64,000 nucleotides of DNA from Clostridia bacterium (GTDB taxonomy: Bacteria > Bacillota_A > Clostridia > Christensenellales > Aristaeellaceae). Numbering within the stretch: position 1 is the stretch's first letter; every line of letters begins with the position of its first letter. The DNA lies in NCBI GenBank assembly GCA_017399225.1, contig JAFQEB010000014.1, forward strand, positions 1 to 64,000, given 5' to 3'. Shown piece after piece: positions 15,369-23,807 of this stretch. The notes below the pieces were generated by a model. It made no database searches. It was not told the DNA's origin and saw only the letters and a list, made by a program, of their open reading frames with translations. The translations under genes and the position numbers were made by a program.

Positions 15369-15863
15369 TCATAGTAGCAAGAGTGTCAGGCAGGCGCCGC
15401 CGGTCCAGCCAAGGGTCTGCCACAGGCGTGCATCCCGGTCGGCGCGCGCCTGCGCCTGCGAGGCGGTCAGGGCAAGCTCACGGGCGCATTGCTCCACGGC
15501 GAGAAGGCGGCTGGAGAGGCTGCCGCGGCTCAGGCCGGAAAACATGCGGCATAGGGCTGTCCGCTCTGTGCAGGGGGGACAGAGCTGTCCGAAGACCTCC
15601 TCCAGCGCCGCCATGGGGGTGCGGGTCAGATGTTCGGCGACCTCCCGCATCAGCCGGTCGGGCATGAGATCGGGTGAATCGGCTGCTGTGGTCAGCGCTT
15701 CGGGCAGGGATGCGGTCTTTTCGCCGAGAATGAGGGCGAGCTGCTTCAGCAGAGTCTCCCATCGGCGGAGACGGGCGGCTTCTGCCTTCATTCCTGCAGC
15801 CCGCCTCAGGCCGCCCAGGCCGCACAGGAGCCCCGCCATCACGGCCAGAACGGCTCTGGTCAT
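15369..15863 (-). CDS. spoIIIAB: Stage III sporulation protein AB
   Basis: 164-residue protein with a short N-terminal helix, a helical cytoplasmic body and a C-terminal helix (about 148-164), resembling SpoIIIAB/GspF-like proteins. R-R-W-E-T-L-L-K-Q-L and L-P-E-A-L are family-typical. The start overlaps the spoIIIAA stop by 4 bp. Confidence 0.85.
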   Translation of the reverse strand: MTRAVLAVMAGLLCGLGGLRRAAGMKAEAARLRRWETLLKQLALILGEKTASLPEALTTAADSPDLMPDRLMREVAEHLTRTPMAALEEVFGQLCPPCTERTALCRMFSGLSRGSLSSRLLAVEQCARELALTASQAQARADRDARLWQTLGWTGGACLTLLLL

Positions 15864-16762
15864 GTGCTTTCCACCGGGCTTCCGTTGCGGTCATATACGG
15901 CGTCGATCTGCCCTCCGCCTTCCTCTGCAAGCACTGCATAGCAGTCGAAGGCCCGGCGGGCCATGAGGGCAGCCAGGGCTGGGCGGGCAGCGACCTCCTT
16001 CAGGCTGCCGCCGTGGACGGAGGCACAAACGGCCGCGCCGCAGGCCATGGCGTCAAGCACACAGGCGGCGTCCTCGCTGCCGGAAAGCTCGTCTGTCACG
16101 ATGAGCTGCGGGCTCATGGCGCGGATCAGCCAGGGAACTGCCTGTGCTTTGGGCATTCCGTCCAGCACATCGGCGGATCGCCCCACGTCCAGCTGCGGGA
16201 CGCCCCTGACGCAGGCGGCCAGCTCGCCCCGTTCGTCGATGACGGCCGTCTGTACTGCTTTTCCGCTGCCGGACAGCTGCCGGGAGATATCCCGCAGCAG
16301 ACTCGTCTTGCCGCTGCCCGGTACGCCGATGATCAGCGCGCTTGCGGGGCGGCCGTTTCGGTGCAGCAGGGGAATGAGGGCGTCCGCTGCGCCCGGCCAC
16401 TGGGCGGCAATGCGGATGCAGAGGGAGCCGATATCCGCAAGCACGGGCTGATCCCCTGTAAATACCACCCGTCCGCAAAGCCCCATGCGGTGCCCACCCT
16501 GAAGGGTCAGATACCCCTGGCCGGTCTCCTCCGTCCGGGCGTAGAGGCTGTGCCCGGAGAGCGCCTCTGCCAGCGCTTCAAGCTGATGCTGATCGGGCTG
16601 CCAGTCAAGGGAAGCGACGCGCGTGGCCGTCCGCATCACCGTCGGCCTGTCCGCCCGGATGCGGATCTCCCGCAGCTCGCCCGGCTGCATCAGCTCCAGC
16701 TCCCTTTGCACCTGCTCGGGAAAAAAGGGGGAAAGGAAGTCACGCGTTTCCTCCCATGTCAT
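15860..16762 (-). CDS. spoIIIAA: Stage III sporulation protein AA, secretion-type ATPase
   Basis: 300-residue cytosolic ATPase powering the spoIIIA-SpoIIQ channel. Walker A G-V-P-G-S-G-K-T lies at about 145-152, Walker B at P-Q-L-I-V-T-D-E-L-S, and S-V-H-G behaves like a His switch of GspE/VirB11 ATPases. AGGAGG followed by 8 nt selects the ATG at 16762 (M-T-W-E-E-T); an ATG at 16786 gives eight extra residues but lies ahead of that site. It follows the L,D-transpeptidase gene by 16 bp with no room for its own promoter. Confidence 0.92.
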   Translation of the reverse strand: MTWEETRDFLSPFFPEQVQRELELMQPGELREIRIRADRPTVMRTATRVASLDWQPDQHQLEALAEALSGHSLYARTEETGQGYLTLQGGHRMGLCGRVVFTGDQPVLADIGSLCIRIAAQWPGAADALIPLLHRNGRPASALIIGVPGSGKTSLLRDISRQLSGSGKAVQTAVIDERGELAACVRGVPQLDVGRSADVLDGMPKAQAVPWLIRAMSPQLIVTDELSGSEDAACVLDAMACGAAVCASVHGGSLKEVAARPALAALMARRAFDCYAVLAEEGGGQIDAVYDRNGSPVEST

Positions 16763-16778
16763 GTGCATATCCTCCTGC

Positions 16779-17435
16779 TCATTCAAATAAGGTGATGCCC
16801 AGCGCCTGGTAGAGCGCCCAGTCCACCAGCCCGTTGGGGGAGAGTCCGTAGGCGCTGCGGGCAGCGTCCACGGCCCTTTGCGTGCCCTCGCCGAAGATGC
16901 CGTCCGGCCAGCCGGAGTAAAACCCCAGTGCCTTCAATTTCCGCTGCACGGCCCGCACCATGCTGGAACGGTCGCCGTTCTTCAGCATCCGGAGCGCGCC
17001 GCCAAGCTCGCCGTAGGGGCCGCACTCGATGATCACCGTCGTCCCGTTGGGGACGAGGGCGAAAAGTTCCTCTGCATCCCTGACCTTCATGCGGATGCAG
17101 CCGTGGGATGCGTCGTATCCGATGGACTCAGGCTTGTTCGTGCCGTGGATGCCGAAATTCCCCCAGGGGACGTTGAGCCCCAGAAAGCAGGTGCCGAAGC
17201 CGCCCATCTCGCCGCTGAAACGGTGGGTGATGGCAAATACGCCGATGGGGGAGGGCGTATCCCAGGCGCCGGTGGCCACCGTGTAGGTGCGTATGAGCTC
17301 ATCCTCCCGCCACAGGGTCAGACGCTTCTGCTCCACATCGATATGGATGACGTATTCGCTCTGCCCTGCTGCGGCGCAGCGTACGGACAGGATCAGCGCG
17401 AGGAGGGAGAAAAGGACGATCTGTTTTCTGATCAT
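16779..17435 (-). CDS. Secreted L,D-transpeptidase with peptidoglycan-binding domain
   Basis: 218-residue exported enzyme that forms 3-3 crosslinks or attaches groups to peptidoglycan stems. A signal peptide (1-23) precedes a YkuD domain (about 28-135) with H-G-T-N-K-P and S-H-G-C-I-R-M; Cys113 is the nucleophile. Residues about 150-215 form a peptidoglycan-binding domain (S-M-V-R-A-V-Q-R-K-L-K-A-L-G-F-Y). It is co-directional with spoIIIAA and 16 bp upstream of it, so it is probably the first gene of the spoIIIA operon and may remodel spore cortex or septal wall. GGAGG with 8-nt spacing selects the ATG at 17435. Confidence 0.88.
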   Translation of the reverse strand: MIRKQIVLFSLLALILSVRCAAAGQSEYVIHIDVEQKRLTLWREDELIRTYTVATGAWDTPSPIGVFAITHRFSGEMGGFGTCFLGLNVPWGNFGIHGTNKPESIGYDASHGCIRMKVRDAEELFALVPNGTTVIIECGPYGELGGALRMLKNGDRSSMVRAVQRKLKALGFYSGWPDGIFGEGTQRAVDAARSAYGLSPNGLVDWALYQALGITLFE

Positions 17436-17497
17436 CTCCCATGCCTCCCCTCCGCGCTTGTGTGATAAAGCTATGTCCTGTCGCTGGAAAAGATACC

Positions 17498-17523
17498 TGT
17501 ATGTGTGGCCGTAAAAAAGATGC
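17498..17523 (-). promoter_or_regulatory. Candidate sigma-E promoter for L,D-transpeptidase-spoIIIA
   Basis: Minus strand GCATCTT (17523-17517), 13-bp spacer, CATACA (17503-17498). This fits the mother-cell sigma-E pattern (about kMATATT, 13-15 bp, CATACAhT) with two mismatches downstream of CATACA. spoIIIA is sigma-E-controlled in Bacillus. Confidence 0.5.
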
Positions 17524-17554
17524 ACAAATTGTGTCAAAAACCTCCCTGTTCGTC

Positions 17555-17583
17555 TTGAAAAGAATACGTCCAATTGGTATAAT
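17555..17583 (+). promoter_or_regulatory. Sigma-A promoter of the 5'-nucleotidase gene
   Basis: TTGAAA (17555-17560), 17-bp spacer, TATAAT (17578-17583), about 40 nt before the ribosome site AAAGGAGG. Confidence 0.8.
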
Positions 17584-17628
17584 GTACCTGGCAACTGATT
17601 CCCCAAAGAACAAAAGGAGGAATTCACC

Positions 17629-19290
17629 ATGAAGAAGTTTCTTGCGCTGCTCCTGTCCGCGATGATGCTGCTTGGCTGCACCGCGATGGCAGAGGAAGCC
17701 GCCCCCGCAGGCCTGACGAAGAACATCGTCATCCTGTTCACCTCCGACGTGCACGCCGGTCTGGATCAGGGCTGGGGCTACACCGGCCTGGCCGCTGTCC
17801 GTGACAGCTACGCGCTGAACAACCACGTTGTCCTGGTGGACAATGGCGACGCCATCCAGGGCGAGACCATCGGCACCATGACCGACGGCAAGGCGCTGGT
17901 CGAGCTGATGAACGTGGTCGGCTATGACGTGGCTGTGCCCGGCAACCATGAGTACGACTACGGCATGGACAACTTCCTGTCCCTGGCCAATGACGTCGCT
18001 CAGTACCCCTATGTTTCCGCCAACTTTGTTTACAACGACGAGCCCGTCTTCGCCCCCTACATCATCAAGGAGTTTGAAGGCGTGAAGGTCGGCTTCGTGG
18101 GCGTCACCACCCCCAAGACCATCACCTCCTCCACCCCCACCTACTTCCAGGATGAGAATGGCAACTACGTCTACGGCTTCTGCCAGGATGATACCGGCGC
18201 GAAGTTCTACGCTGCCATCCAGTCTGCGGTGGACGCTGCCCGCGCTGAGGGCGCCCAGTACGTCATCATCTGCGGCCACCTGGGCACCGAGGAGACCTGC
18301 GAGCCCTACACCTCCATCGACGTGATCTACAACGTCTCCGGCATCGACGCTGTGCTGGACGGCCATGCCCATGAGGTCATGCCCTCCAACGTCGTCACCG
18401 GTAAGGACGGCAAGGAAGTCGTCCGCGTTGCCTGCGGCACCAAGCTGGAGAACATCGGCGTGCTGACCATCGCTCCCGACGGCGCCGTCTCCGGTGAGCT
18501 GCTGACCTGGAAGAACTCCGCTTCTCCCGCTGAGCTGTTCCAGCTGACCGGCCCCGTGGCTGACGCCTGCGATGCCAAGATCGCTGAGCTGGAAGTGGTT
18601 CGTCAGACCGTTGTGGCCCGCACCGAAACCACCCTGCACATCTACGATCCCGAAGCGACCGACGTGCGCATCATCCGCAACGCCGAGACCAACCTGGGCG
18701 ACCTGTGTGCCGACGCTTACCGTGCGATGTCCGGCGCTGACGTGGCCTTCGTCAACGGCGGCGGCATCCGTGCCCAGATCCCTGCCGGTGATATCACCCT
18801 GGATCAGATCTTCTCCGTCCATCCTTTCGGCAATGTGATGTGCATGGTCGAGGTGAACGGCCAGCAGATCCTGGACGCTCTGGAGTGGGGCGCCCGCAAC
18901 AACCCCGGTGAGAACGGCGGCTTCCTGCAGGTCTCCGGTCTGACCTACGAGATCCATACCTATGTGCCCTCCGCCTGCACCTCTGACGAGAACGGCATGT
19001 TCACCGGCGTGACCGGCGAATACCGCGTCAAGAACGTCACCGTTGGCGGCGAGCCCCTGGACGTCAACAAGACCTACACCCTCGCTTCCCACAACTACAT
19101 GCTCAAGTCCGCCGGTGACGGCTACGCCATGTTCGCTGGCGCCAAGCTCCTCATCGACGAGACCCTGATCGACAACCAGGTCCTCATTACCTACATCACC
19201 ACCGAGCTGGGCGGCGTTGTGGGCGAGGAGTACTCCGATCCCTACGGCCAGGGCCGTATCATCGGCGTGCCCGAGGCTCCTGCCCAGTAA
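17629..19290 (+). CDS. Secreted 5'-nucleotidase/2',3'-cyclic phosphodiesterase-type lipoprotein
   Basis: 553-residue extracellular metallophosphatase. The signal region ends L-L-G-C (17 to 18 or so), a lipobox, so a lipoprotein anchor is likely. The metallophosphatase domain (about 30-270) has S-D-V-H, D-N-G-D, G-N-H-E and G-H-x-x/G-H-A-H metal ligands; the 5'-nucleotidase C-terminal domain follows with N-x-G-G-I-R-A-Q-I and the F-P-F-G-N substrate region as H-P-F-G-N. It would release phosphate and nucleosides from external nucleotides. Its codon use is strongly biased, suggesting high expression. Single-gene unit with its own promoter and terminator. Confidence 0.9.
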   Translation: MKKFLALLLSAMMLLGCTAMAEEAAPAGLTKNIVILFTSDVHAGLDQGWGYTGLAAVRDSYALNNHVVLVDNGDAIQGETIGTMTDGKALVELMNVVGYDVAVPGNHEYDYGMDNFLSLANDVAQYPYVSANFVYNDEPVFAPYIIKEFEGVKVGFVGVTTPKTITSSTPTYFQDENGNYVYGFCQDDTGAKFYAAIQSAVDAARAEGAQYVIICGHLGTEETCEPYTSIDVIYNVSGIDAVLDGHAHEVMPSNVVTGKDGKEVVRVACGTKLENIGVLTIAPDGAVSGELLTWKNSASPAELFQLTGPVADACDAKIAELEVVRQTVVARTETTLHIYDPEATDVRIIRNAETNLGDLCADAYRAMSGADVAFVNGGGIRAQIPAGDITLDQIFSVHPFGNVMCMVEVNGQQILDALEWGARNNPGENGGFLQVSGLTYEIHTYVPSACTSDENGMFTGVTGEYRVKNVTVGGEPLDVNKTYTLASHNYMLKSAGDGYAMFAGAKLLIDETLIDNQVLITYITTELGGVVGEEYSDPYGQGRIIGVPEAPAQ

Positions 19291-19308
19291 ACATCAAAAT
19301 ACCAGTCA

Positions 19309-19340
19309 GGCCCTCCGTCCATCCGGACGGAGGGCCTTCG
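19309..19340 (+). terminator. Terminator of the nucleotidase gene
   Basis: 12-bp perfect stem GGCCCTCCGTCC (19309-19320) with 19325-19336 across ATCC, followed by a weak TTCGCTTGT tail. Confidence 0.75.
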
Positions 19341-19458
19341 CTTGTCAAAAACCAACCTGTTCCGTCAAGGACACAGAGGAACAAGGGCGGGAGAAGAATG
19401 TCACAAACACGTCTCCTGAAGTGTCATTATTAGTAAAAGATGCTTCGGGAGGTGTGTT

Positions 19459-21315
19459 ATGCGAGCAACGTTGGCAAAACTGCACCGTCACGGGCGACGC
19501 TTTCTACTGCTGTTTGCAGCGCTGATGATGGCCATGCTGCTCTGGTTGCTGACGGGCCAGGTATACCTGCAGACGGTGGCGAGTGCGCAGCGAATCGAAC
19601 GGGAATCTATGACCCTGGCGGTAGAGCGGTCTCCCTGGCAGGCGGAGAAGCACGAGAAGGGTTATGCGGCGCTGGTGCGACAGGAGCTTGATGCCGCGCG
19701 GATCGGACAGGCGCTGGCGTCTCCTGCGGTGAAGCAGATCCATTCCGGCAGGAGCTTTGCAGGATGGGCAGCAGGCGTCGAACCGGTGGTTCCGAAAACC
19801 CATGAAGCTCTGTGGCGGGCCTCCGGGAATTACCTGAATGCTGAGAATACAGCGGCCTTTGCGGTGCGGGTGAACACAATTGAGATCCTACCCGGCTCCC
19901 GCGGAAAGATCATTGACGGGCAGGTGCAGCTGCTCCATTACGACGTGTATCTGCTGGACGCGGAGGTAACACGGGTGCTGTCGCTGAATACGGGCTATGC
20001 TGCCCCGGAACGAATCCAGGTGCACGGCTGGCTGGTCGAGCCGGATGGCAGCATCCCCTTCAAAACGGGCGGCGAGTACATTGTCATTGGCCGGTATGAA
20101 CCTGCACAGCCGGAGATGATCGTATCCGGGATCAGCAAGGGCAGCATGGATTATGCCTTCAGGAACGCCGAAGGCTTTCATGGTCTGCTCCGGCTGGAGA
20201 TGGACGGCTACCGTGGAGATGAGAACATCTGGCAGGATGAACGGGGCAACTGGCGGCTGCTCGAAAGCCAGCAGGCGGCCTATCCGCTTTACATGCCGGC
20301 GGGGGATGAACGTCTGCCGGCAATGCTTGAGCTGGTGCGTTTCAACCGGGAATTGCTATGGGTCACCGGTGTGGATGACGTTCGGGCGATCCGTTTGTTC
20401 GCCCAGGGGGATGCGCAGGTCATGGATGGTAGGATGCTGACGGTCGGGGAGTGCCGCGAGGGTGCGAGAATCTGCATGATCAGCGATACCCTGGCGGCAG
20501 CGAACGGCCTGAGCGTGGGTCAGGAGCTGTGTTTGTCCCTGCATGAGACGGATTTTTTTGAAGACGCCAGCCTGACGGGCAGCCACACCAAGCTGCAGCA
20601 GATTTTTCCTTTGCCGCAGCGGAGCGAAGAAATCACATATACCATTGCGGGAATCTACCATACCGTTGAATGGACGGAGATACGTCATGGATTTTCGCCC
20701 AACACGGTTTTTGTGCCACAATCGTCCCTGCCGGCGGGCGGGGCAGAGGGCGTTGCCTATGCTGATAGTGTGATCCTTCATAACGGTATGCAGGAGCAGT
20801 TCCTTCTGGATGCTGAGGCGGCCGGACTGCCTGCGGATGCATTCACCATCATCGAAGACGGATATTCGGCCTGTATGGCCAGCCTGGGTGCGATGCGTAA
20901 GGATACAGCGGCAGCCTGGACGGCTGCAGCCTTCGTGAATGCTATCGCCTCGGTTTCGGCGGTGTACCTTGTGGCAGTTCAGCTGCGGAAGGATGCGGTG
21001 ATCATGCGGCAGGTTGGCGCATCAGCTCTTCATGTGCAGCGGTATATGCTGGGGTGTATGCTGCCGGTGGTGCTGCTTTCGGCTGCTGAGGCGTATGGCG
21101 TGTGCTGCATGATCTGTCCGGAGCTGATCGAGGCGGTATCGGGCTGGTATACCATGGCACCTCCCGCGTTCTCCAACCTGACAGACACCAGCGACCTGCT
21201 GCGGACCGGGATAATGCCATCCCCGCCGCTTTGGAGTGTTGGCGCGGCAGCGCTGCCGGCACTTGGTTCGGCACTGCTGCTGACCCTGACCCATGCAGGA
21301 GGTGAACGATCATGA
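19459..21315 (+). CDS. ABC transporter permease, FtsX/MacB type (large)
   Basis: 618-residue membrane protein with one N-terminal helix (about 15-37), a long extracytoplasmic domain to about 480, and three C-terminal helices (about 495-515, 535-555, 590-610), the FtsX-like layout. It forms a transporter with the smaller permease at 21312 (4-bp overlap) and the ATPase at 22497. Such systems expel or sense lipids, lipoproteins and antimicrobial peptides from the membrane. No two-component genes lie next to it. GGGAGGTGTGTT precedes the ATG. Confidence 0.8.
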   Translation: MRATLAKLHRHGRRFLLLFAALMMAMLLWLLTGQVYLQTVASAQRIERESMTLAVERSPWQAEKHEKGYAALVRQELDAARIGQALASPAVKQIHSGRSFAGWAAGVEPVVPKTHEALWRASGNYLNAENTAAFAVRVNTIEILPGSRGKIIDGQVQLLHYDVYLLDAEVTRVLSLNTGYAAPERIQVHGWLVEPDGSIPFKTGGEYIVIGRYEPAQPEMIVSGISKGSMDYAFRNAEGFHGLLRLEMDGYRGDENIWQDERGNWRLLESQQAAYPLYMPAGDERLPAMLELVRFNRELLWVTGVDDVRAIRLFAQGDAQVMDGRMLTVGECREGARICMISDTLAAANGLSVGQELCLSLHETDFFEDASLTGSHTKLQQIFPLPQRSEEITYTIAGIYHTVEWTEIRHGFSPNTVFVPQSSLPAGGAEGVAYADSVILHNGMQEQFLLDAEAAGLPADAFTIIEDGYSACMASLGAMRKDTAAAWTAAAFVNAIASVSAVYLVAVQLRKDAVIMRQVGASALHVQRYMLGCMLPVVLLSAAEAYGVCCMICPELIEAVSGWYTMAPPAFSNLTDTSDLLRTGIMPSPPLWSVGAAALPALGSALLLTLTHAGGERS

Positions 21316-22493
21316 GGCTGCTGCGATATGCGGTGCTGCATCTGCTGCGGGACAAGAAAAACACGGTCATTACTATGGGAGCTTATGCGGTCATATTCGT
21401 GCTGCTGATGTCGCTGCAGCAGACAATGGCTTCCCGGCGGGCTGCGATGGATGATCTGGTGGCCTCAATGACCGTGCAGTGCGTTATCACCGATCCGGCC
21501 GGCCAACAAGCCGATGACCTGCAAATGTCGGAAACCTATTACTATGCTTTTGTGGAGGAATGCCCCTACACGCCCTATATCAGGAATGTCTGCCTTCGCT
21601 CTGCCAATGGGTACGAGGTGAACGGCGGCACAGGGATGCTCATTGGTATGACCTCGGAGCAGGCGGATCACAGCACAAAGTACAACGGCGTTGTGTATGA
21701 TGAAGGTTGGGATGGTACGCTCTGGCATTCGAACGAAGCGGTATGTGTGATCACGGCAGATATGATGGAGTTGACCCGCCTGGACAGTACGGGTATGCGC
21801 TGGATGGATGTACAGGGCCTTTTTGATCGCCTCCCCAATTCGGGCAGATTCAAGCAGGAAAAAAACGTCTCTGTGCCCCTGACGCTTCGCGTTGCCGGCA
21901 TGGCGCTGGGCGAAAAGACGATCTATTGCCCCTTTAATTACCTTCGGCACACGCGGGATACCGGGTATCCCGATCTGCTGCTGTATGCGGATGCGGTTTC
22001 CTTTGAGGTGAGGGACAATTCGCGCATTGATGAGTTCCGCACTCTCATCGGGGAGGTGTATGCGCAGATCGATGAGAATCAGCCCGACTCCCGTAGGCAG
22101 TTCGGCATCCTGTTCCGCGATGCTCATTTTCTGCAGGCTACCCGTGAAGCCGCCCGTAGCCTGCAGATCATGCAATTGATTCAGCCGGTTTTGTACACTT
22201 GTGCTATGGGAGCCGGCGTGATGCTGGCGGTGATCCAGATGCGCGGGCGCAAAAAGGAGCTGGCGGTGCTCAGATCCCTTGGTACGGGGAGCATCAGTGC
22301 AGCGGTCAGCTGCCTGCTGGAAAACACCTTGCTCTGCCTGCCGCTTACGCTGACAGCGTTCATCATCTGGCCGGGGTCGCGGGCTGTGACCGGACTTGCA
22401 GTCTGGGGTGCGTTCATGTTGGGCGCTGCCGGAGCGATTCTGTTCTTTTCGGGAACTCCGTTGATTCGGCAGATACGGGAATTGGAGGAATAA
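21312..22493 (+). CDS. ABC transporter permease, FtsX type
   Basis: 393-residue FtsX-like permease: helix about 15-35, outer domain to about 280, then three helices (about 295-312, 335-355, 362-380). A conserved M-R-G-R-K-K-E-L-A-V-L-R-S-L-G-T segment after the second helix is the coupling region that contacts the ATPase. It overlaps the preceding permease by 4 bp and is followed by the ATPase after 3 bp, so the three are one unit. Confidence 0.85.
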   Translation: MRLLRYAVLHLLRDKKNTVITMGAYAVIFVLLMSLQQTMASRRAAMDDLVASMTVQCVITDPAGQQADDLQMSETYYYAFVEECPYTPYIRNVCLRSANGYEVNGGTGMLIGMTSEQADHSTKYNGVVYDEGWDGTLWHSNEAVCVITADMMELTRLDSTGMRWMDVQGLFDRLPNSGRFKQEKNVSVPLTLRVAGMALGEKTIYCPFNYLRHTRDTGYPDLLLYADAVSFEVRDNSRIDEFRTLIGEVYAQIDENQPDSRRQFGILFRDAHFLQATREAARSLQIMQLIQPVLYTCAMGAGVMLAVIQMRGRKKELAVLRSLGTGSISAAVSCLLENTLLCLPLTLTAFIIWPGSRAVTGLAVWGAFMLGAAGAILFFSGTPLIRQIRELEE

Positions 22494-22496
22494 GCG

Positions 22497-23156
22497 ATGC
22501 TGGAGCTCAAAAACGTATCCTACAGCTATATCGGCAAAAACGTCCGTGTCGACGCGGTGAAGGACGTCAGCTATCGTTTTGAAAGCGGGCTTTTCTATAC
22601 CCTGATGGGTCCCAGCGGCAGCGGGAAAAGTACGCTGATGCAGCTGATCAACGGCCTGGCAAAGCCAACCAGAGGTGAGATATGCTATGGGGGCAGGCCG
22701 ATCGGGGAGATCAGCCCAAAGGAGTACCGGCTGAAATACGTTTCCCTGATCCATCAGAACTTCTGCCTTTTGCCCTTCATGACAGTCATGGAGAATGTGA
22801 CCTACCCCTGCGGTCTGCTGAAAATGCCAAAAGAGCAGGCTGTCCGGCTTGCAAAGCAGCAGCTGGAGGCGCTGGGGCTGGACGAGAGCTATTTCCGCCG
22901 TATGCCGGCTATGCTTTCCGGCGGAGAACAGCAGCGGGTGGCCATTGCCCGGGCGCTTTGTACCGGCGCGCCGCTGATCACTGCAGACGAGCCCACCGGA
23001 AACCTGGACAGTGCCAATGCAAAAACGATCGCCGAAATATTCCGCCGTATTACGCAGAAGGATGGCAAAACCGTCATCATGGTAACGCATGATCCGTCCA
23101 TGGCGGAATATGCCGATGTGGTGATGCGGATGCAGGATGGAAGCATCGTCGGGTAA
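22497..23156 (+). CDS. ABC transporter ATP-binding protein, LolD/MacB type
   Basis: 219-residue cytosolic ATPase with every motif intact: Walker A G-P-S-G-S-G-K-S-T (about 38-46), Q-loop H-Q-N-F, signature L-S-G-G-E-Q-Q-R-V-A, Walker B L-I-T-A-D-E-P-T-G-N-L-D and switch V-T-H-D. The E-P-T-G-N-L-D form is typical of LolD/MacB partners of FtsX permeases, matching the two genes before it. GGAGGAATAAGCG precedes the ATG. Confidence 0.95.
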   Translation: MLELKNVSYSYIGKNVRVDAVKDVSYRFESGLFYTLMGPSGSGKSTLMQLINGLAKPTRGEICYGGRPIGEISPKEYRLKYVSLIHQNFCLLPFMTVMENVTYPCGLLKMPKEQAVRLAKQQLEALGLDESYFRRMPAMLSGGEQQRVAIARALCTGAPLITADEPTGNLDSANAKTIAEIFRRITQKDGKTVIMVTHDPSMAEYADVVMRMQDGSIVG

Positions 23157-23213
23157 CCCGGGAGGTGATGGATGATCAGCGTGCCGAAGGCTGCCTTCGA
23201 GTCCTTTTCATGC

Positions 23214-23242
23214 TTGTGAAGAAAGGAAAAACGTGGTACAAT
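23214..23242 (+). promoter_or_regulatory. Promoter of the small two-helix protein
   Basis: TTGTGA (23214-23219), 17-bp spacer, TACAAT (23237-23242). A short GAAGG/CCTTC hairpin at about 23186-23200 ahead of it may end the ABC operon. Confidence 0.55.
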
Positions 23243-23345
23243 GTGGTGGATCATGACGAGTGCGGAGATAGGCGATACGACGGATGTGCAGCGGTGTGCC
23301 GGATGAACCATGTGCCTGACGCCCGCTGCAAAGGAGGAAACGGAT

Positions 23346-23750
23346 ATGGAGATCGAAATGCTTGCAGCCCTGCTGATGGGCGCGGCAGCGCTGGTGAGCG
23401 TGGGGTTTATCATCTTTGGCCTGATCGATATGCAGCGCATGAATGCCTCTGCCAGCGATGTGATGGAGCTGCAGGGCGTTATCCGGCAGATGCAGATGCA
23501 GGAAGACGGAGACGTTCATGCGGTGCTCACCCTCAATGTAGAGGAGGACGTGCTGCATGTGGACTGTACGCTGCCTGCGCCCTGGTTCGGAAAGGCGAAG
23601 TACCGCGTGACCGACCTGGTACCTGTTCTTTGGCGCAGGGGCGACAAGCGCGCCGTGGCCCAGGAGACCATCCGGAACGGCCAGCGGATGTTCCTCATTG
23701 GCCTTGCGGGGCTGACGGCGGCAGCGCTGCTGTATATTCTGCTGGGCTGA
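23346..23750 (+). CDS. Hypothetical two-helix membrane protein
   Basis: 134-residue protein of unknown function. Helix 1 (about 5-25) and helix 2 (about 113-132) flank an 85-residue cytoplasmic or outer loop rich in acidic and beta-prone residues (D-V-H-A-V-L-T-L-N-V-E-E-D-V-L-H-V). An R-R-G-D motif precedes the second helix. The longer frame starts at 23310, but AAAGGAGGAAACGG directly before the ATG at 23346 decides the start. Own promoter and terminator. Confidence 0.7.
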   Translation: MEIEMLAALLMGAAALVSVGFIIFGLIDMQRMNASASDVMELQGVIRQMQMQEDGDVHAVLTLNVEEDVLHVDCTLPAPWFGKAKYRVTDLVPVLWRRGDKRAVAQETIRNGQRMFLIGLAGLTAAALLYILLG

Positions 23751-23760
23751 GAAGCAATAT

Positions 23761-23798
23761 AAAAGGCTGTCCGGTACGAAAGTGCCGGACAGCCTTTT
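23761..23798. terminator. Bidirectional terminator
   Basis: AAAAGGCTGTCCGGTAC pairs with its mirror across GAAA, giving A- and T-tracts on both sides. It serves both the two-helix gene (plus) and the zinc-ribbon gene (minus), whose stop is at 23808. Confidence 0.9.
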
Positions 23799-23807
23799 GA
23801 TATGCAA

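Noticed and set aside
23165..23800. 211-codon plus-strand ORF after the ABC ATPase
   Set aside because: It has a GGAGG before it, but most of it overlaps the better-supported two-helix gene in another frame and crosses a promoter and terminator.
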